Source: Humulus lupulus
Taxonomy: Eukaryota > Streptophyta > Magnoliopsida > Rosales > Cannabaceae
Assembly (NCBI RefSeq): GCF_963169125.1
Contig: NC_084795.1
Location: 145,737,766-145,801,765 of the forward strand
DNA length: 64,000 nucleotides
Direction of reading: 5' to 3'
Shown: positions 34,565 to 46,209 of the stretch, one piece after another
Numbering within the stretch: position 1 is the first letter of the stretch
How the letters are laid out: every line of letters starts with the position of its first letter
Made by a program: the position numbers and the translations under genes
The notes under the pieces: generated by a model
The model's input: the letters and a program-made list of their open reading frames with translations, nothing else
Database searches by the model: none
Told to the model about the DNA's origin: nothing

Positions 34565-36366
34565 TGTAACGACCCAAAAAATTACTAATAAGGCTTAAGG
34601 GCCTTCATTAGTGTGTCGGGAGGTCATAATTGGTTTATGTGTGATTTAAATGACTAAATGCATGATTATGTGATAAGCATGATTACATGATTATATGGAT
34701 ATATGAAATGCATGATTATGAGTATTAGTATGCGTGTAGGCCCTATTTAGATTATAAGGGCATATTCGTAATTTTGGCCCGTTGAGGGCATAAATGTAAT
34801 TATTTGCGATAAATTGTTAAGAACACATTATTATGTGGATATATTTGCAGCTTATGGCTCGAACTGATCCTAGTGAACAGTTTAGCAAAATAGTCACAGC
34901 GGGGGTTTATACCCGGCTTGGGGGAGCCTGGGGGTATTTTTGGGAATCATGGAAATATGTTGGAGATTTTTAGAACTTGGGGAAAATAATTGGTGATTAA
35001 TTAGATGACGGGAATTAAGTGGTAAATATTGGGAACACTTGAGGAATTAGCGGGAATTGGGAGCAAATGACCAAAATGCCCTTAGAATGTTTAAAGACTT
35101 AGGTTTATTTGGGAGGGAAAAATGGTCATTTGATGGTTAAAAAGGGGATAAGGGTTATTCTGTTTTTTAGACTTAGTGGAAGTTGTAGAAAATAGTAGAA
35201 ACTGAAGGAAAGAGGGAAAGAAGAAAAACAGAGACTCCATGTTCTCCCACACGGTTTTTTCTCCCTTCACCCTTTCTTCTGAAATTTGAAGCTATAAACT
35301 CAGAGGAGGTTTAGGCTAGAGCTTGGGACTTGGTTCTTGGTGAAGCTAGAAGGTTCAGCTGAAGTTAGTGTCCAATTAAGGATTTGAGCTTGGGAACTTG
35401 AGGAACTAAAGGGTGGAAGGGCAGAGAGGGCAACCTAGGGTTGGATTCTCCATTAAAGGTGTACGCTAGGGCTCAGACGAGATCGTGCTTGAGGATCGTT
35501 TCTATTAACCAAAGCGCTCGGAATCAAAGGTAAGAAAACTGCACCCGGTTATGTGGTTATTTTGGGTCTAAGAGTTCCTTATACTTGCATATGATGTCAT
35601 ATGATGGTATTATGCCATGGGGACATGAGATAAACGACCTAAGAGTGCTGGAATCTATATTTGTGCACAGGACGCGGCTCGGCCACTGGTAGCTGAGGTT
35701 AAGTATATAATCACTGAGCTCGGCCTAAGCGAGTCGGAGTCAGTAGAATAGGCAAAGGGTACGGCCTAAGGGTGTCGGCCCTGGATATTATGTGATATGT
35801 TTATTGCTTTTAATCTGATGATTATGGCGTGATTATTGGTTTGCAGATTGGTATCGTTAATTATATGAACAATGTGACTTGCTCAGTATCTGATTGGTGA
35901 TTTGTGAATGATCTGGCTGTTGATTGTCGCTTATGCTATGCATTATGGTTTTCTTGTTGGGCCTTGGCTCATGGGTGTTATGTGGTGTAGGTAAAGGTAA
36001 GGGCAAGCTGGACCAGTCCTGAGTTGGAGAGCTCTGGGGCAGAATGTACATAGTCAGTTTTTCAGCTGCCACGGCCGAGGAATGATACAGGGACAGGAGA
36101 ACCTAAAGTGCCTATTTTTCCATTTGAGTGGCTTGTGATTGTACATAAACTTTGAAACTTTTGTAAACTGTCCTTTAAAACCTGTTTTGGGATCCCATGT
36201 ATTAAACGTTTATTTTAATGAGAAATTTCTTGTTTTTGACCAAAATCTCTTAACCCTAACCTAATTATAACTTTAGGGTCACATTTTCAACTATATGACT
36301 TGATTAGCAAGTCTTGCACCTTTATAAACACACAGTGTAGCGACCTTGGTTATCCAGGGTGTTACA
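34565..36366 (+). repeat. Tekay-C 5' LTR
   Basis: Begins TGTAACGACCC and ends CCAGGGTGTTACA. It holds the family blocks 'ctcggcctaagcgagtcgg' (35722) and 'ggtgttatgtggtgtaggtaaag' (35974). It lacks about 18 bp present in the 3' LTR near 44270. Confidence 0.9.
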
Positions 36367-36386
36367 ACTTGATATTAGAGAGTCCT
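36367..36386 (+). promoter_or_regulatory. Tekay-C primer-binding site
   Basis: Directly after the LTR lies acttgatattagagagtcct. It resembles TTGGTATCAGAGCCT, the site for plant initiator tRNA-Met, with several changes. A second, equally changed copy follows the duplicated LTR end at 38099. Confidence 0.65.
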
Positions 36387-36847
36387 AGGTTTAAGGGTTC
36401 CTGAAGACTGGCTGGACATGTACATTTGCTGCTAAAGACAAGCTCAACTCAGGGTTTGTAAATTGTGTATGCATGTTTGTATGCTTAAATGATTGGAAAG
36501 AAATATGAATGCTGATATCTGTTTGATTAATAGGGAGCATGTGATACTGATAAGGCCTGGCCCTCGACTATTGTGTGATGATATTGAGGCATGCTTATTA
36601 GCATTGTTGTTGTATGTGAATGAATATTTGAATAAACTGTTATATCTTGATTAACTTGGACAATGATGGATTATGGAAGGACTATTACCCTGTCATCATA
36701 GTCTGATCGATGAGTCATTGATTGAAGATTAACTTGGACAGCTATGCTTCCAAGATGATCTACATGACTAGTCGGCTCTAGGTCTGAGACTAAAGATGAT
36801 GACCAGGGCCAGAACCCTCTGCCAGTCCTGAGAACTGGCAGCAGATT

Positions 36848-37906
36848 ATGGCAGATATGCAAGCCCGACTCCAAAGCCAGGAAGAGCATATCCGTTTACT
36901 GAGACAACAGGCTCCATCAAGGAGTGTTGCACCTATTGTGCCACTTGCAGTGGCACCAGCTGCTCAGCCAGTGGAATTTGGAAACAGATGGGAGCTGTTG
37001 TATGAGCGGTTCAGGAGACAACATCCTCCAACTTTTGAAGGGAGACCATATCCACGGAAAGCTGAACAGTGGATGAGTATGATCACCGCTATCTTGGACT
37101 TTATGAAGGTAGAGGGTCATGACAGAGTGGCCTGTGCCACATATATGCTGAGAGAGGATGCCTACATCTGGTGGGAAGTGGCTACACAGACCAGAGATGT
37201 TACTACCTTGAGTTGGGACGGATTCAAGGATTTGTTCAGCCAAAAGTATTACAATGTTGCCATCAGAGCAGCGAAGGTTAATGAATTCCTGGGATTGGTT
37301 CTGGGTAACATGATAGTTACAGAATATGCCCTAAAGATTGACAGACTTGCGAAGTTCGCACCAGATCTTGTGCCTACTGATGCAGCTAGGCAGGACAGAT
37401 TTATCAGAGGGCTTAATGCTATGATAGCCTGAGATGTGAGGATTACAACAGTACCTGGGGGGATAACTTATGTCCAGGCTAATGAGAAGGCTCTTACCAC
37501 TGAGGAAGCGGAGAACAAGATTTGGAGGGAGGGTGCTGCAAGGCGGGAGGGCCACAGAGCGGTGCCTCCATACTCCAAGTCTGGTAGGGGCAGAGGCCCC
37601 AATGATCTAAAGAGGAAGACCCCTGATGCTTTGACCGCTCCTGGTCCTGATAGGAGAGGTCGGGGTACTCAGGGTGGCCATCAAGGAGGTGGTGATACAT
37701 AGAGGAGCTATCCAGAGTGTACGAGGTGCAGAAGATGCCATCCGGGCAAATGTCGGGCTAAGGCCTGTTATGTGTGTGGGGTGGTAGGACACCTCAATAA
37801 GGATTGCCCAACAGTGAGGAAAGGGGAAGTGGGGAAGGTGAGCAGCTTAACTCCTGCTCGAGTGTTCACCCTAACGCAAGCAGAGGCCGAGGCTACTCCC
37901 TCGGTA
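36848..37906 (+). pseudogene. Tekay-C gag, first copy, truncated
   Basis: From ATG 36848 it gives MADMQARLQSQEEHIRLLRQQ (coiled-coil-like start). The gag core follows with RRQHPPTFEG, AEQWMSMITAILDFMKVEGHDRVACATYMLREDAYIWWEV and IVTEYALKIDRLAKFAPDLV, up to a stop at 37430 (arginine codon changed to TGA). In the next stretch the frame continues to a CCHC knuckle (CYVCGVVGHLNKDC, 37760-37805). At 37906 the sequence jumps to LTR-end sequence, so this copy has no pol behind it. Confidence 0.85.
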
Positions 37907-38098
37907 TTAAAACCTGTTTTGGGATCCCATGTATTAAACATTTATTTTAATGAGAAATTTCCTGTTTTTGACCAAAATCTCTTAACCCTAACCTAATTAT
38001 AACTTTAGGGTCACATTTTCAACTATATGACTTGATTAGCAAGTCTTACACCTTTATAAACACACAGTGTAGCGACATTGGTTATCCAGGGTGTTACA
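37907..38098 (+). repeat. Duplicated LTR end inside Tekay-C
   Basis: A copy of the last 192 bp of the LTR (compare 36175-36366), starting ttaaaacctg and ending GGTGTTACA, followed by leader and primer-binding-like sequence. It begins the second copy of a tandem duplication: 36175-37906 (1732 bp) and 37907-39650 (1744 bp). Confidence 0.9.
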
Positions 38099-38592
38099 AC
38101 TTTGTATTAGAGAGTCTTAGGTTTAAGGGTTCTTGAAGACTGGCTAGACATGTACAATTGCTACTAAAGACAAGCTCAACTCAGGGTTTGGTAATTGTGT
38201 ATGCATGTTTGTATGCTTAAATGATTGGAAAAAAATATGAATGTTGATATCTGTTTGATTAATAGGGAGCATGAGACACTGATAGGGCCTGGCCCTCGAC
38301 TATTGTGTGATGATAATGAGGCATGCTTATTAGCATTGCTGTTGTATGTGAATGAATATTTGAATAAACTGTTATATCTTGATTGCCTGTGATTCGTTGT
38401 GTTCCAATGGTGGATTATGGAAGGACTATTACCCTATCATCATAGTCTGATCGCCGAGTCATTGATTGAAGATTAACTTGGACAGCTATGCGTCCAAGAT
38501 GATCTACATGAATAGTCAGCTCTAGGTCTGAGACTAGAGATGATGACCAGGGCCAGATCCCTCTGCCAGTCCCTGAGAACTGGCAGCAGATT

Positions 38593-39650
38593 ATGGCAGA
38601 TATGCAAGCCCGACTCCAAAGCCAGGAAGAGCATATCCGTTTATTGAGACAGCAGGCTCCATCAAGGAGTGTTGCACCTATTGTGCCACTTGCAGTGGCA
38701 CCAGCTGCTCAGCTAGTAGAAGTTGGGAATAGATGGGAGCCGTTGTATGGGCGGTTCAGGACACAACATCCTCCAACTTTTGAAGGGGGACCAGATCCAT
38801 GGAAGCTGAACAGTGGATGAGTATGATCACCGCTATCTTGGACTTTATGAAGGTAGATGGTCATGACAGAGTGGCCTGTGCCACATATATGCTGAGAGAG
38901 GATGCCTACATCTGGTGGGAAGTGGCTACACAGACCAGAGATGTTACTACCTTGAGTTGGGACGGATTCAAGGATTTGTTCAGCCAAAAGTATTACAATG
39001 TTTCCATCAGAGCAGCGAAGGTTAATGAATTCCTGGGATTGGTTCTGGGTAACATGATAGTTACAAAATATGCCTTGAAGTTTGACAGACTTGCGAAGTT
39101 CGCACCAGATCTTGTGCCTACTGATGCAGCTAGGCAGGACAGATTTATCAGAGGGCTTAATGCTATGATAGCCCGAGATGTGAGGATTACAACAGTACAT
39201 GGGGGGACAACTTATGTCCAGGCTGTTGAGAAGGCTCTTACCACTGAGGAAGCGGAGAACAATATTTGGAGGGAGGGTGCTGCAAGGTGGGAGGGCCGCA
39301 GAGCAGTGCCTCCATACTCCAGGTCTGGTTGGGGCAGAGGCCCCAGTGATCTGAAGAGGAAGACCCCTGATGCTTCGACCGCTCCTGGTCCTAATAGGAG
39401 AGGTTAGGGTACTCAGGGTGGCCGTCAAGGATGTGGTGATACATGGAGGAGCTATCCAGAGTGCACGAGGTGCAGAAGACGCCATCTGGGCAAATGTAGG
39501 GCTAAGGCCTGTTATGTGTGCGAGGTGGTAGGACACCTCAAGAAGGATTTCCCAACAGTGAGGAAAGGGGAAGCGGGGAAGGTGGACAACTTGACTCTAG
39601 CTCAAGTGTTCACCCTGATGCAGGCAGAGGCCGAGGCTACTCCCTCGGTA
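38593..39650 (+). pseudogene. Tekay-C gag, second copy
   Basis: It repeats the first copy almost exactly from ATG 38593. A one-base loss near 38803 shifts the frame (WKLNSG then stop), and the reading continues from 38799 in another frame through the gag core (AEQWMSMITAILDFMKVDG). The position that is a stop in copy 1 is an intact Arg here (MIARDVRITTV). There is a stop at 39406 and a knuckle at 39510-39550 with CYVCEVVGHLKKDF, where the last Cys is Phe. This copy joins the pol region. Confidence 0.85.
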
Positions 39651-42600
39651 GTGATAGGTCAACTTTCTAGTGCTAGCGCTCCTTTTACTGTATTGATTGA
39701 CTCTGTTGCTACACATTCATTTTTTTATAGTAAGGTGATTGATAGACTGTACGATATTGCCTACAGGGGAACTGGTAGTGTCTAGGAGGTGGATGAGAGC
39801 ACTGCCAGTGATGGTTGATGGTAGAGAACTTTCAGTAAATTTGATTGAGCTAGATATGGAGGACTTTGATATAATTCTAGGAATGGATTGGCTGGTCAGA
39901 TATGGGGCTACTATTGATTGTAGGAAGAAGATAGTGACCTTTGAGCTGGAGGGCGAGGTTCCCTTCGTGTTTATGGGTACGGTATGTGGACCCCGCATAC
40001 CCTTGATTTCAACGTTGAGAGTTAGGGACCTATTACAGGGATGATGTATAGGTTTCTTGGCTATTGTGGTAGATACTACCAGAGTATTACCAGCAGGGTC
40101 GGGAGAGACTAGATTGGTTCATGAATTCTTAGATGTTTTTCCTAAGGACTTACCACGGCTGCCGCCGCACAGGGAGATTCAGTACGTCATTGAGTTGGCA
40201 CCAGGGATAGAGCCAATGTCGAGAGCAACATATAGAACGGCACCGGTAGAATTGAAGGAACTGAAGATACAGTTACATGAGCTTCTGGATTTGGGGTTCA
40301 TCAAGTCGAGCTACTCACCATGGGGTGCTCCAGTTTTGTTTGTGAAGAAGAAGGACGGGACTCTGAGGATGTGTATAGACTACAAGGAATTGAACAAGTT
40401 GACTATCAAGAATAAGTATCCTCTACCAAGGATTGACAACTTGTTCTATCAGCTGTAGGGGAAGACGGTATTCTCGAAGTTTGTCCTTCGATCTAGTTAT
40501 CACCAGCTGAGGATCAAGGACAGGGATATATCGAAGGTATGGGCACTATGAGTTTCTGGTCATGTCGTTTGGTTTGACCAATGCCTCAGCAACCTTTATG
40601 GACTTAATGAATAGGGAGTTCAAGGACTTCTTGGATCAGTTCATTATCATGTTTATCGACGACATCCTAGTGTACTTCAATTCAGAGGCAAAGCACGAGC
40701 AACATCTTCGACAGGTCTTGCAGAGGTTGAGAGAGCATCAGTTGTACGCCAAGTTTAAGAAGTGTGAGTTTTGGCTACCAGAATTGACATTCCTTGGACA
40801 TATTGTTGGTGTGGACTGGATTAAGGTGGATCCATCTAAGGTGGAGGAGTGAGAGATTGGCCGAGGCCAAGGAACGCCTCGGAGGTTCGGAGTTTTCTCG
40901 GTTTAGCGAGTTACTACAGACGGTTTGTGGAAGGCTTCTCAAAGATCGTTGCACCAATGACAGAATTGACACAGAAGAATCTGAAGTTTGTCTGGTCAGA
41001 GAAGTGTGAGAATAGTTTCCAAGAATTGAAGCGATGACTTATTACTGCACCTGTGTTGAGTCTTCCTTCGGAGGAAGAAAGTTTGTAGTGTATTGTGATG
41101 CGTCAAAGTTGGGTTTGGGTTGTGTGTTGATGCAGAATGAGAAAGTTATAGCTTATGCATCACGACAGATGAAGGAGTATGAGCAGCGGTATCCTACCCA
41201 TGATTTAGAATTGGCAGCGGTGGTATTCACATTGAAGGTGTGGCGACATTATTTGTATGGAGAGAAGTGTGAGATATACACCGATCACAAGAGTTTAAAG
41301 TACTTCTTCATCTAGAAGGATCTGAACATGAGGCAAAGGCATTGGTTAGAGTTGGTAAAGGACTATGACTGTGACATTCTTTACCACCCAGGAAAAGCCA
41401 ACGTAGTGGCGGATGCATTGAGCCGGAGAGGCTCGGGAAAGTTATTTGGTTCTACTCAGATTTCCAGAGAGTTGGCTGATGAGATGACCAGGGTGAGAAT
41501 AGAATTGGTGGTGGGCCAGTTGGCAAACATTACTTTGTAGTCGACCCTACTAGAGCAGATTAAGGAGGGTCAATTGGTAGATTCACAGTTACAGGAGGTT
41601 AGAGAGAATGTCTTAGCGGGGGTAGCTAAGGACTATTCTATTTCTAAGGTTGGTTTGCTACGGTATCAGGGGCGGATTTGTGTTCCAGCTGATGTGGGGA
41701 TCAGACGAGAGATATTAGATCAGTCGCATACTATACCTTACTCTCTTCATCCAGGTACCATGAAGATGTATCAGGATCTACGGACGTTGTACTGGTGGCC
41801 CGGGATGAAGAAGGATGTGGTGGAGTACGTGGCTAGATGTTTGACCTATCAGCAGGTGAAAGCTGAACATCAGCGACCAGCGGGGTTGCTTCAGCCTTTG
41901 GGTATCCCTGAGTGGAAATTGGAGGATGTTGCAATGGATTTTATGGGAGGTCTACCCAGGACAGTAGGGCTTCATGACTCAGTGTGTGTAATAGTGGACA
42001 GATACACCAAGTCAGCTTATTTTTTTCCAGTGAAGAGGACATATACAGTAGATCAGTATGCAGAGATATATGTGAGGGAGATCGTATGTCTCCATGGGAT
42101 TCCTAAGTCCATAGTGTCAGACTGGGATCCTATCTTTACCTCCAAGTTTTGGGGTAGTTTGTAGAAGGCTATGGGGACTCAATTGAAGTTTAGTACAACC
42201 GTTCATCCTCAGACCGATGGATAGTCTGAGAGAACGATTCAGGTGTTGGAGGATATGCTTAGGGCGTGCGTGATCAACTTTGAGGGATCTTGGAGTAAGT
42301 ATCTCTCACTGATTGAGTTTTCATATAACAACAGTTATCAGTCTATGATTGGGATGGCTCCATATAAGATGTTATATGAATGGAAATGTAGATCGCCCAT
42401 TCATTGGGACGAGATGGGTGAGAGGAAGTATTTGGGGTCGGACATGGTTCAGAAGACAAATGAAGCTATTGAGAAGATCCAAGCTAGGATGCTTGCTTCA
42501 CAGAGTAGACAGAAAAGCTACGTTGATCCTAAGCGTAGAGACGTGGAGTTCCAGGTTGGGGACCACGTGTTTTTGCGAGTTTCACCACTACAAGGGGTGA

Positions 42601-42998
42601 GGAGGTTAGGGAAGAAGGGAAAGCTGAGCCCTAGATTCATCAGACCTTTTGAGATCCTAGAAAGGATCAGACAGATGGCTTACAGGTTAGCTTTGCCACT
42701 GTCGTTGTCGGGAGTTCATGATGTATTCCATGTTTCTATGCTCCAGAAGTACGTGTCAGATACGACACATGTGTTAAAGTATGAGGACTTGGAATTACAC
42801 ACCGAATTATCTTATGAGGAACAACCGGTTCAGATCTTAGATAGGAAGGACAAGGCCCTATGGAACAAAACGATTCCTCTGGTTAAAGTATTATGGAGGA
42901 ATAGCAGGGTTGAGGAGGTGACCTGGGAGTTGAGTCAGCGATGCGGGATCAATATCCTGAATTATTCAGGTAAATTTCGAGGACGAAATTCTCATTAG
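39651..42998 (+). pseudogene. Tekay-C pol: protease, RT, RNase H, integrase, chromodomain, broken
   Basis: Protease: near 39690 FTVLIDSVATHSF, with DSG changed to DSV, then FDIILGMDWLVRYGA. RT: 40130-40860 with [39 protein letters not shown] and [11 protein letters not shown] (catalytic IDD intact). RNase H: 41040-41315 with [16 protein letters not shown] and [11 protein letters not shown]. Integrase: 41328-42700 with [14 protein letters not shown] before it, then WWPGMKKDVVEYVARCLTYQQ, VAMDFMGGLPR and IVSDWDPIFTSKFW. C-terminus to 42998: LQKYVSDTTHVL and KVLWRNSRVEEVTWELS, chromodomain-like. Stops at 39783, 40042, 40456, 40850, 41036, 41313, 41538 and 42162. The final TAG overlaps the purine tract. 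Confidence 0.87.
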
Positions 42999-43009
42999 GA
43001 GGGGATAGT
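42997..43009 (+). promoter_or_regulatory. Tekay-C polypurine tract
   Basis: AGGAGGGGATAGT lies directly before the 3' LTR. It would prime plus-strand DNA synthesis. The minus-strand counterpart of Tekay-D at 45077 is nearly the same. Confidence 0.85.
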
Positions 43010-44826
43010 TGTAGCGACCCAAAAAATTACTAATAAGGCTTAAGGGTCTTGATTAGTGTGCCGGGAAAGCATAATTGGTTTATGTGTGATTTAAATAATT
43101 AAATGCATGATTATGTTTTAAGCATGCTTACATGATTATATGGATATATGAGAGGCATTATGAGTATTAGTATGCGTGTAGGCCCTATTTAGATTATAAG
43201 GGCATATTCGTAATTTTGGCCCGTTGAGGGCATAAATGTAATTATTTGTGATAAATTGTTGAGACCACATTATTATGTGGATATATTTGCAGCTTGTGGC
43301 TCGAAGCGATCTTAGTGAACAATTTAGCGAAATAGTCACAGCGGGGGTTTATACCTGGCTTGGGGCAGCCTGGGGGTATTTTTGGGAATCAGGGAAATAT
43401 GTTGGAGATTTTTAGAACTTGGGAAAAATAATTGGTGATTAATTAGATGACGGGAATTAAGTGGTAAATATTATGAACACTTGAGGAATTAGTAGGAATT
43501 GGGAGCAAATGACCAAAATTCCCTTAGAATGTTTAAAGACTTAGGTTTATTTGGGAGGGAAAAATGGTCATTTGATGGTTAAAAAGGGGATAAGGGTTAT
43601 TCTGTTTTTTAGACTTAGTGGAAGTTGTAGAAAATAGTAGAAACTGAAGGAAAGAAAGAAAGAAGAAAAATAGAGACTCCTTGTTCTCCCACATGGTTTC
43701 TTCTCCCTTCACCCTTTCTTCTGAAATTTGAAGCTGTAAACTCAGAGGAGGTTTAGGCTAGAGCTTGGGACTTGGTTCTTGGTGAAGCTAGAAGGTTAAG
43801 CTGAAGTTAGTGTCCAGTTAAGGATTTGAGATTGGGAACTTGAGGAACTAAAGGCTGGAAGGGCAGAGAGGGCAACCTAGGGTCGAATTCTCCATTAAAG
43901 GTGTAGCTAGGGCTCAGACGGGATCATGCTCGAGGTTCGTTTCTATTAACTAAAGTGTTTGGAATCAAAAGTAAGAAAACTGCATCCGGTTATGTGGTTA
44001 TGTTGGGACTAAGAGTCCCCTATCCTTGCATGTGATGTCATATGATGGTATTGTGCCATGGGGGCATGAGATAAACGACCTAAGAGTGTCGGAATCTATA
44101 TTTGCGCACAGGACACGACTCGGCCACTGGTAGCTGAGGTTAAGTATATAATCACTGAGCTCGGCCTAAGCGAGCCGGAGTGAGTAGAATAGGCAGAGGG
44201 TGCGGCCTAAGGGTGTCGACCCGGGATATTATGTGATATGTTTATTGCTTTTAATCTGATGATTATGGCATGTTTATTATCTGCATGAGTGATTATTGGT
44301 TTGCAGATTGGTATCGTTAATTATATGAACAATGTGACGTGCTAAGTATCTGATTGGTGATTTGTGAATGATCTGTCTGTTGATTGTCGCTTATGCTATG
44401 CATTATGGTTTTCTTGATGGGCCTTGGCTCACAGGTGTTATGTGGTGCAGGTAAAGGCAAGGGCAAGTTGGATCAGTCCTGAGTTGGAGAGCTCTGGGGT
44501 AGAATGTACATAGTTAGTTGTTCGGCCGCCACAGCCAAGGAATGATACAAGGACAGGAGAACCTAAAGTGTCTATTTTTCCATTAGAGTGGCTTGTGATT
44601 GTACATAAACTTTGAAACTTTTGTAAACTATCCTTTAAAACCTGTTTTGGGATCCCATGTATTAAACGTTTATTTTAATGAGAAATTTCCTGTTTTTGAC
44701 CAAAATCTTTTAACCCTAACCTAATTATAACTTTAGGGTCACATTTTCAACTATATGACTTGATTAGCAAGTCTTGCACCTTTATAAACACACAGTGTAG
44801 CGACCTTGGCTATCCAGGGTGTTACA
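43010..44826 (+). repeat. Tekay-C 3' LTR
   Basis: Begins TGTAGCGACCC (5' LTR: TGTAACGACCC) and ends GGGTGTTACA. Slightly longer than the 5' LTR. Confidence 0.9.
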
Positions 44827-45076
44827 ATTCCGCTCCCTAGGACCATCTCAGGTCACACATCACAAATATATCATCACACCCTCATGGTCTCAATCACAAT
44901 ACACACATATATCACAATGATGACCTCAATGGGCTAAAATTACAAATATACCCATACTAATCAAATGGGGCCCACATGTATCTTTAATTCACATATTAGC
45001 ATAACTAAATTAGTTATTTCCCTCCCGACATGCTAATCAAGGCCCTAAGCCTTATTAGTGAATTTGGGATGCCACA

Positions 45077-45763
45077 ACTATCCCCTCCTTATAGAAATTT
45101 CTTACTCAAAATTACTTGAACAACTCGGGATACCACTCCCACAAGTCTGTCTCAAGCTCTCAAGTTGCCTCTTCCACTTTGTTGTTCCTCCACAACACTT
45201 TCACTAAGGCGATGGTCTTACTCAGCAAGAATTTATCTTTCCAGTCTAGAATCTGAAGCAACATCTCTTCATAAGATATATCTTGATCCAGCTCCAGATT
45301 CTCATAACTCAGCACATGCGTAGAATCTGACACATACTTCCGAAGCATGGATATGTGAAACACATTGTGAACCCCTATAGAGCTGGAGGCATCGCTAATC
45401 TATAGGCTACCTCTCCAACCCGTTCCAGAATCTCAAAGGGGCCAACAAACCTAAGGCTCAACTTGCCCCTTACTCCAAACTGTTTCACCCCTCTCAAGGG
45501 AGAAACTCTAAGAAACACGTGATCACCAACCTAAAACTCTACGATCCTGCGTCTCAAGTCTAAGTAACTCTTCTACCGACTCTAGGAGGTGAGCATTCAC
45601 GCTCTAATTTTCTCAATTTCCTCATTGGTCCTCTGAACAACCTCAAGACCTAAATACCTCCTCTCACTCATCTCATCCCATTGGATGGGTGACCTGCACT
45701 TCCTCCCATATAACATTTCATACGGAGCCACTCTGATAGTCGCTTGATAATTGTTATTGTACG
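45077..45763 (-). pseudogene. Tekay-D integrase C-terminus, fragment
   Basis: The minus strand reads MFHISMLRKYVSDSTHVL, SYEEMLLQILDWKDKFL and ALVKVLWRNNKVEEATWEL near 45363-45150, matching the Tekay-C integrase end and chromodomain. Upstream (45400-45760) further integrase tail sequence with stops matches Tekay-C 42340-42700. It ends at the Cassandra junction. Confidence 0.82.
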
Positions 45764-46209
45764 AAAATGGTATCAGAACCTTGACCCAGCTAGAAGTGTG
45801 GCTGACAGGGACGTCGGACCCCTAAGGGGGGTGATTGTGACAGTCAGAATCTCGTGATCTACAAGGGGAAAGACCGGGTAAAAGTTGTACAATCCCACAT
45901 CGCTTGGGGAAGGTCAAGTGTGATGATTCTAAGACTGTGTAGGTATGGTACTACACAGTTGAAGAGGGCTTAAATGGATTGATGGGTACTACCTATGCCA
46001 ACAAGATGCATCTTCTTTTCGGTAGCCCATCACTTGAGAACTCCAAAGTTAAGCATGCTTGACCTGGAGTAATCTCATGATGGGTGACCTCTTGGGAAGT
46101 TTTCCTAGGAAGCGTGCGAGTGAGGACAAAGCACACTGGAAAGACTTGTGTTGGTTTGTAAGGCTAGTTGTCATTCCAGGAAGCAACAATAGTGACATGG
46201 GCCATTACA
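45764..46209 (+). mobile_element. Cassandra internal region and LTR, right end
   Basis: The internal region 45764-45835 has aaatggtatcagaacc (primer-binding site) and a cctaaggggggtgat purine tract. LTR 45836-46209 is 374 bp, with its 5S-like segment at about 46030-46100. It is the right edge of the complex; Tat-B integrase follows at once. Confidence 0.87.

Larger units (their letters stand above)
34565..44826 (+). mobile_element. Tekay-C: complete gypsy element, TSD ATTCC
   Basis: ATTCC lies at 34560-34564 and 44827-44831. LTRs: 34565-36366 (1802 bp) and 43010-44826 (1817 bp), very similar; the 3' copy has about 18 bp more near 44270 and scattered substitutions. Internal: primer-binding site, gag (duplicated), protease, RT, RNase H, integrase with chromodomain-like end, purine tract. 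The gag type (QHPPTFEG, DPWKAEQW-like) and the C-terminus (KVLWRNSRVEEVTWEL) suit the Tekay/Del chromoviruses. Reading frames are broken, so it is not autonomous. It inserted into the LTR of its relative Tekay-D. Confidence 0.9.
32690..45763 (-). mobile_element. Tekay-D: truncated gypsy element, minus strand
   Basis: The 3' LTR occupies 32690-34564 and 44832-45076 (about 2120 bp once Tekay-C and one TSD copy are removed), with ends TGTAATGCCC and GGGATGCCACA. Next to it (45077-45091) lies a purine tract on the minus strand (TAAGGAGGGGATAGT), then integrase/chromodomain coding sequence to about 45763. There the Cassandra internal region resumes, so the rest of Tekay-D and its 5' LTR are lost. 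The LTR carries the same blocks as Tekay-C, including the palindrome-rich part at 33725-33860. Confidence 0.82.
30486..46209. mobile_element. Cassandra TRIM complex with nested Tekay elements
   Basis: It begins TGTAACGCCCC at 30486 and ends GGGCCATTACA at 46209. The flanking five bases are atacc and gtacc, a TSD with one change, and the Tat-B reading continues across. Both outer ends are 3' ends of Cassandra LTRs, so the complex is inverted overall. It holds seven Cassandra LTRs (two in minus, five in plus orientation). Complete ones measure 374 bp, with short internal regions of 69-76 bp. Tekay-D (32690-45763) lies between LTR copies. Confidence 0.8.

Noticed and set aside
36917..39536. Minus-strand frames of up to 275 aa in the Tekay-C gag region
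   Set aside because: They are shadows of the well-supported plus-strand gag frames and show no domain.
43136..43339. Minus-strand 67-aa frame in the Tekay-C 3' LTR
   Set aside because: It is not supported by any domain, and I attribute it to the AT-rich LTR sequence.
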